The notes beneath the pieces are model-generated. The model searched no databases. It was not told where the DNA came from and saw nothing but the letters and a program-made list of their open reading frames with translations. Made by a program: the position numbers and the translations under genes. From NCBI GenBank assembly GCA_002943765.1, contig PQWQ01000005.1, positions 1,612,001 to 1,676,000 of the forward strand: a DNA stretch of 64,000 nt. The letters are read 5' to 3'. Below, one piece after another: positions 48,201-59,884 of this stretch. How positions within the stretch are numbered: the first letter of the stretch is position 1; each line of letters begins with the position of its first letter. Origin of the DNA: Psoroptes ovis (taxonomy: Eukaryota; Arthropoda; Arachnida; Sarcoptiformes; Psoroptidae).

Positions 48201-49799
48201 AATCTAGGTATAGGTGTCGTACCTGAATTAGACCTTCGGTCGGCAAATGCACAACAGGCGACTAATTTCGGGTTGGCCCCTTAGTGATTGCATATTTTAC
48301 CCGAATCGGACCGATAATGATCACTTAATCCCGATAGTTACTAGGGTTTAAAGGCTAGATTGATTACAAAAGACTTTAAAGGGTAAGGGTCAGAAGCTTT
48401 TAATTTAAATTGATTTTCATTATAATTTTTTCCAAATTTCCAGCAAATTAATTCAATGTTCAATAATTCAATGCTAATTGAATTTACAATGGTCAAGCCT
48501 GATAACCTTTCAGGGATCAATATCTCATTATTTTCTAAGGTTTTAAGCCTTAAAATTTGAGGTGAACGACGAAACTGTCAAACGTTTGATTCCTAATTCA
48601 AAATCAAATAAAAAATGATAATTTTTCTTCATACATTCAAAGATATTTTGTAATAATTGTAATTGTAATGATAATACCTACGAGACTTGAATAAATTTCA
48701 TTTCATTTATGTCAAATATTTATATTTTCCATTTCAAAAAATTATCTTCCAAATGGTAAAATCCATGGATCTTTAAATATATATGAATGTTGGGATTGTC
48801 CCAAAAAAAAAAGTTCTTGAGCAAGCGTATTTTAGTACAGAATCAACAGCATTTTGGCTGTCAAGGTGTTTTCATATTTCAAGCCTCAAAGTTGTCGCCA
48901 AAAATTTGTTTTCACATTTAAAACAGTTTGAGATTTGCCCGTGACACTCTCGGGACGAGCCAGTTCTAAGCAAAAACGCAAAGACAGATATGTACGTCGT
49001 TGACCGTTTGCATTGGTGAATTTTTCATATTTTTCATCATCTGTAAGCTACCGATTGGAGCTACCATACCCGGACACCTATGGAACCGAATATTCACCGA
49101 GATGTTTCGGTTGTCCGCAAATTTATGGACAATTTTTAATGAGACATCTCCATTGATTCGTATGGGAACAAATTTTTCGGACACGAATCCTAAATACATT
49201 GACAATGGTGTAATGATATTCTTTGAAGGCATGAAATTTTATCTCTTCATGCGTCGTTGATGATGATGGTTGTGTGGTGAACACATATGTATTTGTCAGT
49301 ATCAGTGACAATTCATGTCTGTTTTCGATTTTAGAATTTGAATTTTCAAATGAATGAATGAATGACACAAATCCGATACCAAACAAAATTCCATTCATTT
49401 GACAATCGGATTTAATTCAGCTTAGAACATCGAAACTGTTTGCGATTTCTTCGATTTTTTCTCCGGATTTATTCAATCATTTGTTTATTTACATGCGTGT
49501 CGATTGTTATTTGCCTTAAGGGCAAGATATCATTGAATATTTTCTATCGAAAATCTGTCAAACAAATTTGTGAAAACTTTTGCCCATATTTGATCCATTG
49601 ATCAATTTCAAAAAAAATCTTCAAAGAATTCCAATGTTTTTGATCATTTACCATCAATCAATCATCTAAAGAATTCCTTAAGAATCCTTGAAAAATTCTA
49701 AGCAATCAAATTCTATGTTATTTGATTACAATTCCTTAGACAAGGATTTGTGGCCATTATTGTCATTGCATCACATTATTATCAACATTTCACCATTAT

Positions 49800-49831
<32 letters not shown>

Positions 49832-52800
49832 AGAATTAGCCGCAAGCGATAATTTTCCACAGCGAACATCTGGAATTGAATGAGTTTTTCCGGAATCATT
49901 CCAAAATTGTACCAAAGTTTCAAATTTTCCTCGAAGAAATTTCTCCAAAACAAAAATAAATAATGTAAGCAGAAAATTTGATTTTAATTATTCAAAACTT
50001 GAAATTTTAGTTGTTCCAAGACTTGATACAAGAGACAAATTCTCGAATAATATTTGCTTCGAATAACAACATTCATCAGCGAATGATGATGATTGTTATG
50101 ATGATGGCCATGGCCGAATTGGACCGAATGGCTGGTTCATTCGGCCGTCAATTCTTTGAGCGAAATTCCCTAAAAATTGCCGAAAATTTTGAAGAATATT
50201 TGAAATATTCGAAGAATACTTGAAATATTCTTTTCATTTCGATTTACCGCTGGTCATTCGGGAATTCTTTCTTCTCATTTCAATTGTTATCATTACATTT
50301 GAACATTTTTGATGATGATGTTCGGCGAACCAAAACGGTGATGAACAAATGTGTGTTTGACAATGTTTGAATTACATTTTCCATTGTGTTTTCGACCATC
50401 ATTTCGATCAAATTCAATTCAATGAACACTTGAATTGACCACAATTCAAGAATTGATCAAATATTCATTGAATCAATATGACAAACAAATGTGAATAATG
50501 TCGATTGACTTCTTGAAATGACAATCTAATAGGTTGCTGCATGCTGAGAAATGAATGAATGGTTGAAAGAGCCAGAATTGATCGAATGGTCGAGCAAATC
50601 AATCGATGGATCGCTTGGAGAGTGAATGAGTGGGCTGAATGAATGGACGGGCCTAGTGGGCACTGAAACCCACGAACCTATTGAATCCTTTGAAAGTTCG
50701 AATCGTCAAAATTTAGCCAGAATTTTGGCCTCGAAAATCGATTCGAAATCTAATGTTTATTTAATAGCTTCCATTGATGGTGGTATTATTATTACCATTC
50801 AATCTAATGATAATCATCGTCTTGATACAATTATGAACGATGATTCTGATAAAGAGGAGAGAACAAACAAATATCGTTTTTAACGGAATCATAATTGAAT
50901 TTTGAAAACTTTTTTCGGGAAACTTCAGCATTTTTCCTCGGGTTTTCTATTCTTTGGTCTCATCTGGTTCCCAGTTGGTTCCATTTGGTGCCATTACCAT
51001 AGTTTCTATTTTTAAAATGAAATTAATTTCCGTTCAATACCGATTTTTCCATTCCGTCATCATCCATTTTTTACCACATTCGTACCGAAATTTGTTTGGC
51101 ACCCGAGTGAAGCCAAAAACCTTGAAACTTTTTTCTAGTATTTTGTCGGTATTCGCTCTGTGCTTTCGCATATGTTTCGCAAATATTAAAATTTCCAATT
51201 GCAAATTAAAATTCAAGTCGCAAATTCAATTCAATCGTAAATGTACCGGATAATTTCAAAAATTATCATTAATATTCGATCATGTTCGATAATTTATCAA
51301 TGATATTAATAGTTGTTGATTATAATTTAGCTTAAAATGCAATTCACTGTGCAATATGATAATTTACTAATATCGCAAACAATGATGATTTACCATACAA
51401 TACCAATTTACCATGGTTTTGGCGATCGATTTCATTTTGAAATCATTAATGATATGATCAGTAGTAGACAAATGACATTCGTATTCATAATTCGTAGTCA
51501 TATATGAGTTTTGTCTTGATAATCGATTCGGTTGTCCCCGTTTCATTTCATCTTTTTAATTTGTTCTTTGTTTTGCGTTATTTTCCAATATTCACGAAGT
51601 TGTACTCAATCAATCATCGATTCATTGTTATCATTAAATGTTGATAATTATTGATAATAATTCTCATTATCTTCTAAAGATAATTATTGTACAAATATTC
51701 CAAATATCATAGTCGTCTGCGGCCAAAGAATACGTGAATAATGATCACAATCATAATTGTATTTTTGATTTGAATTATCACTGGGAGAAATAATTACAAA
51801 TTATACCAAAAGAAACAGAGTAAATGATAATGATGATATGTACGAGTATAATTTTCAAGGATAATTAAATCAACATTACCAAATATCCACGAATTCGAGA
51901 ACTGAAAAAAAATTTTTAATTAAATTAATTGATTCAATTTGAATTCGGTGTATATTATTCCAACAAATATGTAATCAGAAACAGTATTTTGAGGTAATTT
52001 AACCCTTTTGCATAGCCTTATTAACCTATTTTTCGTGATCATCAGTGAAACTCATCTCCATGGTAGCGTTCAGCCAGTACGGCACCTCTTAGTACGACAG
52101 TAGGCCTGTCTGAATGCAAAGGGTTATGGCTGTGATTGTGATTCACTGATTGTCACCGATATAAGCGCCTATCGTATGATAGGCCTTGGTGCTTGTTATT
52201 TTTGGTTTCAAGGCCTTTGACAGCCGAAGAAAATTGAATTAAATCCGAATTTAGATTCATATTTTGAATTATGTCAAATCTCAAAACAGAGACAACAAAT
52301 GAATTTATAAGAATAAGAAATGAATTCATTAAATCATAAGAAATGTGTCCAAATCATGATGGAATCAAAATTAAATTTAATTCAATTTTATTCAAATATT
52401 ATTTTCTTTATTCCGTACATTTTCATTGATAATTATCCCATAACACAACCAAATTGATGATTCTCTGTTGATAATGATCATTATGTGTATTCCATCGTGT
52501 ACACTGCATTACTAATGATCATAATAATATTATCATATCATAATTATGATCATTCATTAAATTATGCGAAATTCTTCAACAAAAAGAATCAAAGAACTTG
52601 ATTAGATAATTTCCATCATTCACATCAGTACACATCATGGCCAATGAATTAATTATCATGAATGGAACAAAATATTTTCGGAGCATTTCGTATTCGTGTA
52701 ATTTGGCCAACTTGAAACAAACGAAACGAAACACGATTTCCCTGAATCGTTGAATCGTTCGGAATACACTTCGTGATCACACACCATCACCAAATAATAC

Positions 52801-53986
52801 TTGTCAAAAATGAATTAAACTAATTGAGAAAATGTCATCAAACGTTGACATGACAAATGTTGACATGTTTGAAGCAAAAACCAAAAAAAGGTCATGAATT
52901 AATTTAATTTCATTGTTTTTTCTCGTTGGTTCAAATCGATAATTTGGTACTTTGAATGGGCCCCTATTTGCTCGTTTGTTTTTTTGGTATATTATCGGGT
53001 GTGCATTCATGCAAGGCCTCATGGATACATTTTGCTATTTTTAAGCCATTTTCAGGCCTCAAATTGAACATAATTGTTTCGAAAGAAACATTATTCAAAT
53101 TGAACTAAATGGTTTTTTTTTGTTTTGTCTTTTTGGTTCTGGTTTTGTTTGTTTGTTTTTTTTTCGGACTATTACCATTCAACCATTGATCCATTAAGTT
53201 TTCTATGCTTTTTTGCACGCTTAAAGACATAAAATCATCATTATCATATTTGATTCAATGTGTTTATTCATTGGATGAATGACTGGAATGAATAAATGAC
53301 TGAAAAAAATCGATGATAATCGATCCAAAAGGAACAATTTGGATCTAAATGAACATTTTGAAATCATTTTCGCATATTTTACTCATGATTTAACGATTCA
53401 TTTTCCATTTAAAATGGAATTTTCCATTTTAATTTATTCATTTCAATATTTTTATGATCATTTTTGTCATTTTGTAGAAACGATAAACGATACAATCAAT
53501 GACAATCGAGATAATTTTGAAATTCATGAGATAATTGAAGATAATTATAAAGATAATTGCGATATTAACCCTAATAATAACGATAATATTGATATTGATA
53601 TTGATAGCGAATCAACAATAACAATAATTGAAACAATCAATAAATCAAATCAAATCGACGAAGTGAACAACGACGACAATCATCATAATAAAATGGCTGA
53701 TGAAGAGGTTCGAAATGTTTGAATGATTTTTGTTTTGTTTAAAGTCAATTACCTGATTCATTTAAATTTTGATTACGCTCATTAGGTTGATATCGATTTG
53801 AATGATCCAGAAGTAGGCAAAGCAGCCGTGAAAATACAAGCCGGTTTCAAGTCATTTATGGCCAGTAAAAATAAACAAAAAAGCAATGGAGATGGTGATA
53901 AAGCCTCGGGTAGCGATCAAGCGCAATCACAGCAGCAGGAATCGCAGCAATCGCAACAAAAATCTGGTAATTCTGGAGATGAATGA
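45237..53986 (+). CDS. Igloo/GAP-43/neurogranin-like acylated IQ-motif protein
   Basis: Proposed exons 45237-45819, 53478-53707 and 53786-53986 give 337 residues. The ATG at 45237 is chosen because it yields MGCTTSS, an N-myristoylation plus Cys palmitoylation start. Exon 1 is Asn/Ser-rich and ends at a strong GTAAGT donor in phase 1. Exon 2 begins after TTTTGTAG with exactly two codon bases. Exon 3 carries DLNDPEVGKAAVKIQAGFKS, a single IQ calmodulin-binding motif at about 283-300 with the neuromodulin/Igloo arrangement, then a Gln/Ser-rich tail. Such proteins bind apo-calmodulin at neuronal membranes. The long join (7658 bp) is inferred from phase and domain logic. An internal ATG at 53693 (MADEE) could start a short form. 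The exon 2 donor, GTTCGA, is weak. Confidence 0.55.
45934..46950 (-). CDS. Tc1/mariner-like transposase ORF lacking a catalytic Asp
   Basis: An intact, intronless 338-residue frame. Residues 1-110 are a paired HTH DNA-binding region (LSDDDRKRIINLYKDG, then LTAEQKNEIIQWV). The catalytic core has the first acid in IIFIDE (Asp159) and the third in SYSPFLNPIDN (Asp277). The position of the second Asp, normally in a DN..IH-type motif, reads FIIGNIRF, with Gly241 replacing it. Spacing to the third acid is 35 residues, close to DD34D/E. The family cuts and pastes DNA at TA sites; this copy should be inactive. I see no terminal inverted repeats beside it. It lies antisense in the Igloo-like intron, 114 bp from the exon 1 donor. 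Confidence 0.8.
   Translation of the reverse strand: MPKYKRLSDDDRKRIINLYKDGNRPSKIARLLELKRNTIDSIIKIFNQTGRFQCLKKGGKKQCKLTAEQKNEIIQWVNDNCKLSLKQISLKCFEKFNVKISQTTINNYLRGFHYTINKTITEFSERRNDTDTVLARQNYAMNFLRWQTYFTENKIIFIDEVCYKLSIRMGKRNGTSKSKSSNATTSIRSRNISICVAFMRSGILYLDSKIGPYNSDSFHDFLNNLLKILGDDANNHLFIIGNIRFRDGNNIKESLFTGKRITCEYLPSYSPFLNPIDNMFSNLKNLIKRTTTEPNNEKELMDLIKNGSKLITQSDCEQCYSIMLSYIERCMNNQVIID
48187..48361. mobile_element. Miniature inverted-repeat element, AATCTAGCC ends
   Basis: AATCTAGCC at 48187-48195 is inverted at 48353-48361, with inner CCCTAG and CTAGGG also inverted. The 175-bp interior is GC-richer than its flanks, non-coding, and contains CGGGTTGG/ACCCGAATCGG arms. The superfamily is not assignable. 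Confidence 0.5.
49109..49185. mobile_element. Miniature element copy F (GTCCGAAAAGTT family)
   Basis: The left end GGTTGTCCGCAAATTT pairs with the right end AAATTTTTCGGACACG. The interior CCATTGATTCG resembles copies A and E. A lone left-end-like GGGATTGTCCCAAAA lies nearby at 48793. Confidence 0.45.
49510..49525. repeat. Palindromic motif TTTGCCTTAAGGGCAA
   Basis: Arms TTTGCC and GGGCAA around TTAA. This is the third member of the motif also found at 7000 and 10048. Confidence 0.4.
49800..49827. repeat. (CAG)n microsatellite
   Basis: Nine perfect CAG units in the intron, not in a supported coding frame. Confidence 0.95.
51999..52127. mobile_element. TTAA-flanked miniature element (piggyBac-like), second type
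   Basis: TTAA then CCCTTTTGCAT on the left, and ATGCAAAGGG then TTAT on the right: inverted ends of about 10 bp with one gap, and a TTAA target duplication decayed on one side. The interior is GC-richer and non-coding. It shares the TTAACCCTTT end with the element at 105-279 but differs inside. Confidence 0.5.
52167..52194. repeat. Hairpin plus shared ATAGGC(C/T)TTGGTGCTT motif
   Basis: GCCTATC and GATAGGC form a perfect 7-bp stem with a GTAT loop, overlapping ATAGGCCTTGGTGCTT. A 16-bp sequence with one difference occurs at 34662-34677. It may be a dispersed repeat fragment. Confidence 0.4.
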
Positions 53987-54856
53987 ATATTTGTATGTAT
54001 TTGCGTCAATCCGGTGTGAATTCGGTGTAATCGATGCTTCCAATCGATTAATCTGGTGAAGCGGGTAAAAAATTCAAAAAATGTTTGTAGAATCAATGGG
54101 CAATCATTTGAATCAATAGAAATATGTCAAAATTGATTAATTTTAATCAATTTCAATCCATTTTTCAACGATACATTCCATCATCGATATAATCAATCTA
54201 ATTACCATTAATCAATTACACAGACAGTTCCACCCAAAAAAACACATAAAACACCAATAGAATGCGCACAAATCTTGACATTTATATGATTACATTTAAA
54301 ATTTTAAATAATTTAATTGAATTTAGTTTAAATTTAAATAATTTAATTTTAACGAAATTTTAATTCGATTTCACATTACATTCAGACTAAACAAGCAATA
54401 ATCATTAATTCAATGGATTTTGGAAATGCATTCGCAAATTTTGCAAATACGCGAAAACACCCATTTCATATCCATTGAAAAATTAACACAAAATTTTACT
54501 TTGAAATTTGTACAATGCAATCAACAAATTGATATCCAATTTATTACTGCAAATACACGTAACATATGCACAAACCTACACACCCACAAATGCAAATACA
54601 CTTTCCCATATACAAAATTGAATATTGAAAAGTTTTTTTTTCATGTTTTATTGCTTGTTCTGTTTTGTTTTGTTCGAAAATGATTAAAATTTATTTATTT
54701 ATTTAACTTAATATCAATAAATGAATTAATATACGAATCAATGTAATAGGATTTGAAATTTTATTGATCGCAACCGAGAAAACAAAATAAAGAATAAATA
54801 AAATTATCACAATGAAATTCCGTTGAATTCAAATCATATTCATTCATTGATAGCTG

Positions 54857-55132
54857 CCTTTTAAATACCAGAATTTCTATTACAAGCCCAGTAGGATAGA
54901 AAAGTTGTACGATTTAAATCATAAATTTTCCACGACAAGCCAGAAGGATTAGAGTTTATTATCCATACCATTTGTTCAAAATCATAATGATTTCTTGTTT
55001 TGAAATGGATAAAGAAAAAAATCAACTTTTACCCAATTGGCTTATCGTAGGAAAAAATAATAATAAATTAAATCCGTACAATTCTTTATACCTGCTTGGT
55101 TTGTAATAGAAATTCTGATACTTTTTTAAATA
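54857..55132. mobile_element. Foldback element with about 80-110 bp inverted arms
   Basis: CAGAATTTCTATTACAA at 54869-54885 is exactly inverted at 55101-55117. The arms continue with aligned blocks: GTACG.ATTTAA, then ACGACAAGCCAG on the left (54932) against ACGATAAGCCAA on the right (55033-55048 inverted). There is no coding capacity. The long imperfect arms fit a foldback-type or MITE element. Confidence 0.6.
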
Positions 55133-56676
55133 CGAATATGTCTTGATACATTATTATTATCATTGAACCCAAAAATCTGCCAACCTTACCTATTAGCGTT
55201 GATATACATCCAGCATTATTAGGACACCAATTATATTAATGTTGCGGATAAGATTATTTGATCAGGAATATGTTGATATTTCAGGATGAAACCACCAAGT
55301 AACCAAAATACGAACTCATTTTGGTCGAAAAACAGAATGATTGATTTTCTGTGATCAAAGAGTTATGCTTTTATATGCTCTCAATCCATATACTTGGTAT
55401 TTGGGCAATATGAAAAGAGATGATCGTAATAACCATTGTAATGATTATTAAATCAAGCATTTCAAATGATGAATTTACGATTAATAATCAAAAAATATTT
55501 GAATTTTGAACTGAAATGTTTTGTCTGCATTCATGGAATGTTTATTATTCATGATTTTTTTTGATGACTTTTGGATGTTTTAATGGCTTTTTTTGACCTG
55601 CTTTGACTGATGGGTAATTGATGGATATAATCAAAACAATTTCATTTCAACAAAAATCCCTGTAATGATATTGATAGCAAAGATCTCGAAGATCATTGAA
55701 ATTACTAGATTTGATTCGAATTAGTTTGGTTATAGGGCATAACAATTTTTGAATTATGAATAACATATATTTCAAATATTTTACATTTTATCACGTAATG
55801 TTTATGATTTCATAATTTTCTAATGATCTGCATGACTTTCATTGAAATGATTGAATATGAAATCGATCATTACATATTTTAATTTACCATTTGTGCAATT
55901 GTTTACATTGATTAGATTTGATACCGACCGAAATATCATCATAAACAAAATTCTTCGCTTCAAAAGATCAACGATTGTCATAACAATCTCATTTTTCATT
56001 TAATATAAATGATTATGATAAAAACAATCACAAAAAGAATTTTGTTTATTACAAAGTAACAACAAATATTGGATATCAGACTGCAAACATGGTCAAACAG
56101 CCCGTCAATGTATGTCAAAAACAAATGAATTGTGATTCCTTTTGACTAAATCATCAATATAATCCTATGATTGCCTGTTTGAAATTGAAATGTATGAAAA
56201 AATTGAAATTAAAATAAAACTTTATTAATTTATTCAATTTATTTAATTATTTTTTGTATTTTAATTCAAGTTTTTATGATCATTGAACAAATTGAACATA
56301 TTCAATCATTCAATTTGTTTGGCTCAATGACATTGCTTTTATTTAAAGTCTTTCTTCCATTCCATTATTATAATTATTATTGGCTAAAAATAATCAATCA
56401 TTATTCGTAGTCATAAATAATAATAATGTGTATTTGTAAGGTATCATCGTATCGATATAAATAAAGATATATAATCCCCAATAGAGAATTTCTATTTAAT
56501 TAATAAATGAAAATATTATTAAAAAAAACAATTCAAACAGTAGCAGCAACCATAAGCAACATCAATATTGCAATATCGACGATAAGCATCTCATATTACT
56601 TAGTTATAATACTTCGGAATACAATAAAATTTACTTTTTGTTTGGGTATTTGTAATTCCGATATTGTTACTCTTCG

Positions 56677-56700
56677 GTATTTGTTTGGCCAAACAAATAC
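56677..56700. repeat. Perfect 24-bp palindrome
   Basis: GTATTTGTTTGG is followed immediately by its exact complement, with GGCC at the centre and no loop. It lies in a GC-richer patch with a second inverted pair, ATGGCCG (56731-56737) and CGGCCAT (56773-56779). Confidence 0.8.
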
Positions 56701-57552
56701 GGAAAAACACACGAAAAAAAACCGTTCTGGATGGCCGTTTCGGTGGACCATCTCTGTAGTGGCCATTCTGGGCGGCCATATTTCGGGTAATTCTTATCTT
56801 AATTGAATTCTTATTTTTTTTCAGGAAACAATTCAAGAATATAAATGAATGAAAATGAAATTAAATTTCATTAATTCAACCAGCAAACAAACAAGCATAA
56901 CGAAGCAAATAATCGAAGCATTATCAATGGTTCAAATGGTGCAGCATCATCATTATTGTTGTTATTATTATTATCATTGGAATTTGGAATTTGTAATTTC
57001 ATGGTTAAGAAGAGCTTAAAAACTGCTTCAAATGGCTTCAATAATTCGAAATACAAATTGCAAAATTGCAATTAAAACAAACGAATTCAAAGACAAAGAT
57101 CTCAAAGATTATTGTTTTAAAGACTTTTATTGTTATTATTTCTCGAATACTTTTATTGTTATTCTGGTTATTATTATGGCCGTTATTGTTCTTATGACTG
57201 TTGTTGGATATAATCTTGAATGATTCGTTACGAATGAATTTGCAATTCTTTCCAAGTGCACGCAATACCATCGTATGGATGATCCATAAATATAAATGTG
57301 TAGTCGCACCGAGCCATGAATGAATGAACAAATGACTTGAATAAATGAAACAATTGTTTTCTTGGTTTTCCTCTTCTTATTCTTATTAAAATTCAAGTAT
57401 CCATCAAGATGGTTCTGAAGATATTCTTCTTGTGAACATATTCATTGAGGATATCTTCTTGAAGATAGATTGAGAGATGGATCGAGAGAGTTGGAGAGCG
57501 AGCGACATAATTTAATTTAATAAAAAAAACTTTATTTAATTAAAAATTAAAG

Positions 57553-57599
57553 TGCACCCGGAAAACAATGGGCAATACTCAGGAATATACTCGGGTGCA
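57553..57599. repeat. Inverted repeat TGCACCCG/CGGGTGCA
   Basis: 8-bp perfect arms separated by 31 bp, in otherwise AT-rich DNA. It may be a small element or chance. Confidence 0.4.
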
Positions 57600-58505
57600 T
57601 CAGCAGGAAAATTGTAAATCATCATCATCATCATAATCATCAATTAAATGACCTTGACTCTTTGCATCGTCGGCTCGAATGAAAACTTTAATTACCGATA
57701 TTTTTACTGAATAAGGTGCTAAGTGGGCGCCAATCGAGCTCAAAGGAATTTTCGTTGAAAATTTTTTGATTTAAAATATAAATTAAAAATTCCCGTGGAA
57801 TTAAATGGAATATAAAATAGAATTTTAAATCCCGTTGAAATAAAACATAATTAAAAATTAATCATTGAAAAACTAACAAACCCGAAACGGCACAATTAAT
57901 GTCACACTTAATCTGCGCTAAATGAATCAATTCAATGGCTTTTGATTACGACCCATTTTTCTCAGATTTTTTCCCGAGAATTTGGTCCCCTGAAAATCAC
58001 GGTAATTCATTCATATGAACAAACATTCTCGGATTATGAGGTGAACATTTTGAAAAAAAATGTTCCATTTCAAGTGTGAAATGAATGATGGTGGTGGTGG
58101 TGGCACACATATGGGAATTAAAGTTTTATAAAATTTCAAAGATTTGAGAGAATTAGGGACCCGAATTCGGGGCCAAATCTGGAGCCACAAATCTGGAACT
58201 ACGAATGAAACCACTCATAAAACTCATAAATTTTAATTTTCAAAAGTTCGTATTCATTTATTTGATTATTTATTTATAGTTTAGTTGCTCCTGGATTTTT
58301 GTTTGGTTTGTTTTGTTGTTATACAAAATGTGGTTGACCAGAACAAACATTGCTGATGATAATAATAAATATGTGAATACGTGAAAGAATTTGACCTTAT
58401 TATGACCGAAAAAAAAGTTTGGAATTTGTTGGAATTTCGACCGAAGAATCACTGAATCCTCGATGTGAAATCATATTTGTTGTTTGGTACGATGTTGTTG
58501 TTTGT

Positions 58506-59884
58506 TTAATGATAGAAAAAATAAATGATAACAGCAATAATCATGCTCATTGTTTGTACGGTTAATATCGGAATGTTATTTGCATTTGTTGATAATGTAA
58601 ATAATGACGATGATAATGATAATGATGATGATGATGATAATAATTGTATTTGTGATTCTGGCGGTCTAATCGTGTAAACAATCATTGTATCATCATCATC
58701 ATCGTTATGATATTGTTTATTATTATGATAATTTAATGATAATACATTCGAATCAATTTCATCATCATCATCATCATGATGATCATCATGGCCATTATTA
58801 TTATTATTATCATCATCACCGCTGTTAATGGTTTCGAATGCAACATTTCCCATTTGTGATCGTAATAATTCACGTTTATTCTGTATATTTGGCTCATTAT
58901 TATTATTATTATTATCATTAGATTCTAATTCTGATGATGATGATAATGATGATGTGTAAGATGATGGCCATTCACGACTTTCAGCATGTACAGGCACTAT
59001 AATTGGTGTTGTTGATGATATTCCATGTTCATCAATCAAATTATTTTGATGATTGCTTTGATTATTATCAATTGATGATAATAAATCTTCACAATTTAAT
59101 ACTTGATTATCAAGATAATGTTGACAACGTTGAATCAGGAAACTCATTGAATGATCCATAAGATTTTTTGCTTTACGACCACATTCATTTAATAATGGTT
59201 GATTTACACATTGTTTAAATTGAGCATATGTACTGGTGTTGAATTATATAATTAATTAAAGATGATCGACTATTTTAATAGACTTACCAACAAATATGTT
59301 CATCATTTGCAGCCATATTCGTTATCATCGATATCAATTGTTGATATGATTGTTGACAATGTTCCATTGAAATTTCTCTAAAACATTTTGCCCGAAGCAA
59401 ATATTCATTTTGATATAATTTTGAACTACAAATAGCGTGCACAGTATCAATAGAATTTTCAACCGATTTTTGAAATAATTGACGACGATTTTCTTCGAAA
59501 CAATTGCCAATATATCGACGTATACAATCAACAAATTGGCTCCACATTCTTGTTGATATAACAAACGATCGAAATCAATTAATCATCGATCAATCAATGG
59601 AAAATTTAATCAAACATCATCACTTACTTGCACATATTATCAACATGTTCAATCGTTACTGGAAACATGTATTGTGGATCATTTAAATATGGATAAATAT
59701 TATCAGTACAATTTGATTGTTGTCGACGACATTCGATTGATAATGATGGATTACCGACTATCGTTTCTTGTTGTGGCTGCTGACATGAAATTTGACACAA
59801 TTTCATTGATAATATCAGTAACATCAACGATGAGGTCAGGTATTTCGTCATGTTTAAATGATAATTATTCATGTTTTGATTCAT
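58506..59884 (-). CDS. Secreted Cys-rich, probably GPI-anchored protein
   Basis: Exons 59884-59628, 59548-59288 and 59232-58506 (introns 79 and 55 bp, both phase 2) give 414 residues. A signal peptide (SSLMLLILSMKLCQISC) follows a short polar start; ATGs at 59884, 59872 and 59851 are all possible. The mature N-terminal half has about 16 Cys in helical repeats (CIRRYIGNCFEENRRQLF, HAICSSKLYQNEYLLRAKC, MEHCQQSYQQL), resembling arthropod Cys-rich secreted proteins of the DUF1397/27-kDa haemolymph type; this is a weak resemblance. The second half is acidic Asn/Asp/Ser-rich linker, ending in a hydrophobic tail (MSMIIAVIIYFFYH) typical of a GPI-attachment signal. No enzyme motif is present. Confidence 0.7.

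Larger units (their letters stand above)
45820..53477. other. Long intron of the Igloo-like gene
   Basis: Apart from the transposase, this 7.7-kb interval holds miniature elements (48187, 49109, 51999), a CAG run (49800) and short hairpins. GC-richer patches occur at 50560-50700 and 48880-49110, with open frames of about 85 codons (50626-50883; 49000-49260) that I cannot assign. No further exon is clear. Confidence 0.5.
53987..58505. other. Intergenic region between Igloo-like and GPI-anchored genes
   Basis: Contains the Igloo-like 3' UTR (several AATAAA signals, e.g. near 54786), a foldback element, a perfect 24-bp palindrome and other inverted repeats listed separately. Open frames near 56507-56836 overlap the palindrome on both strands and are not supported as genes. 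Confidence 0.5.

Noticed and set aside
50690..50706. tRNA-like B box (AGTTCGAATCG)
   Set aside because: No matching A box, acceptor stem or cloverleaf could be built around it.
50626..50883. 85-codon frame in the Igloo-like intron as an extra exon
   Set aside because: The composition is fairly normal, but I found no flanking splice sites in matching phase and no recognisable motif.
56507..56836. Overlapping 99- and 78-codon frames on opposite strands
   Set aside because: They arise from an inverted-repeat region. Neither shows a recognisable domain or splice context.
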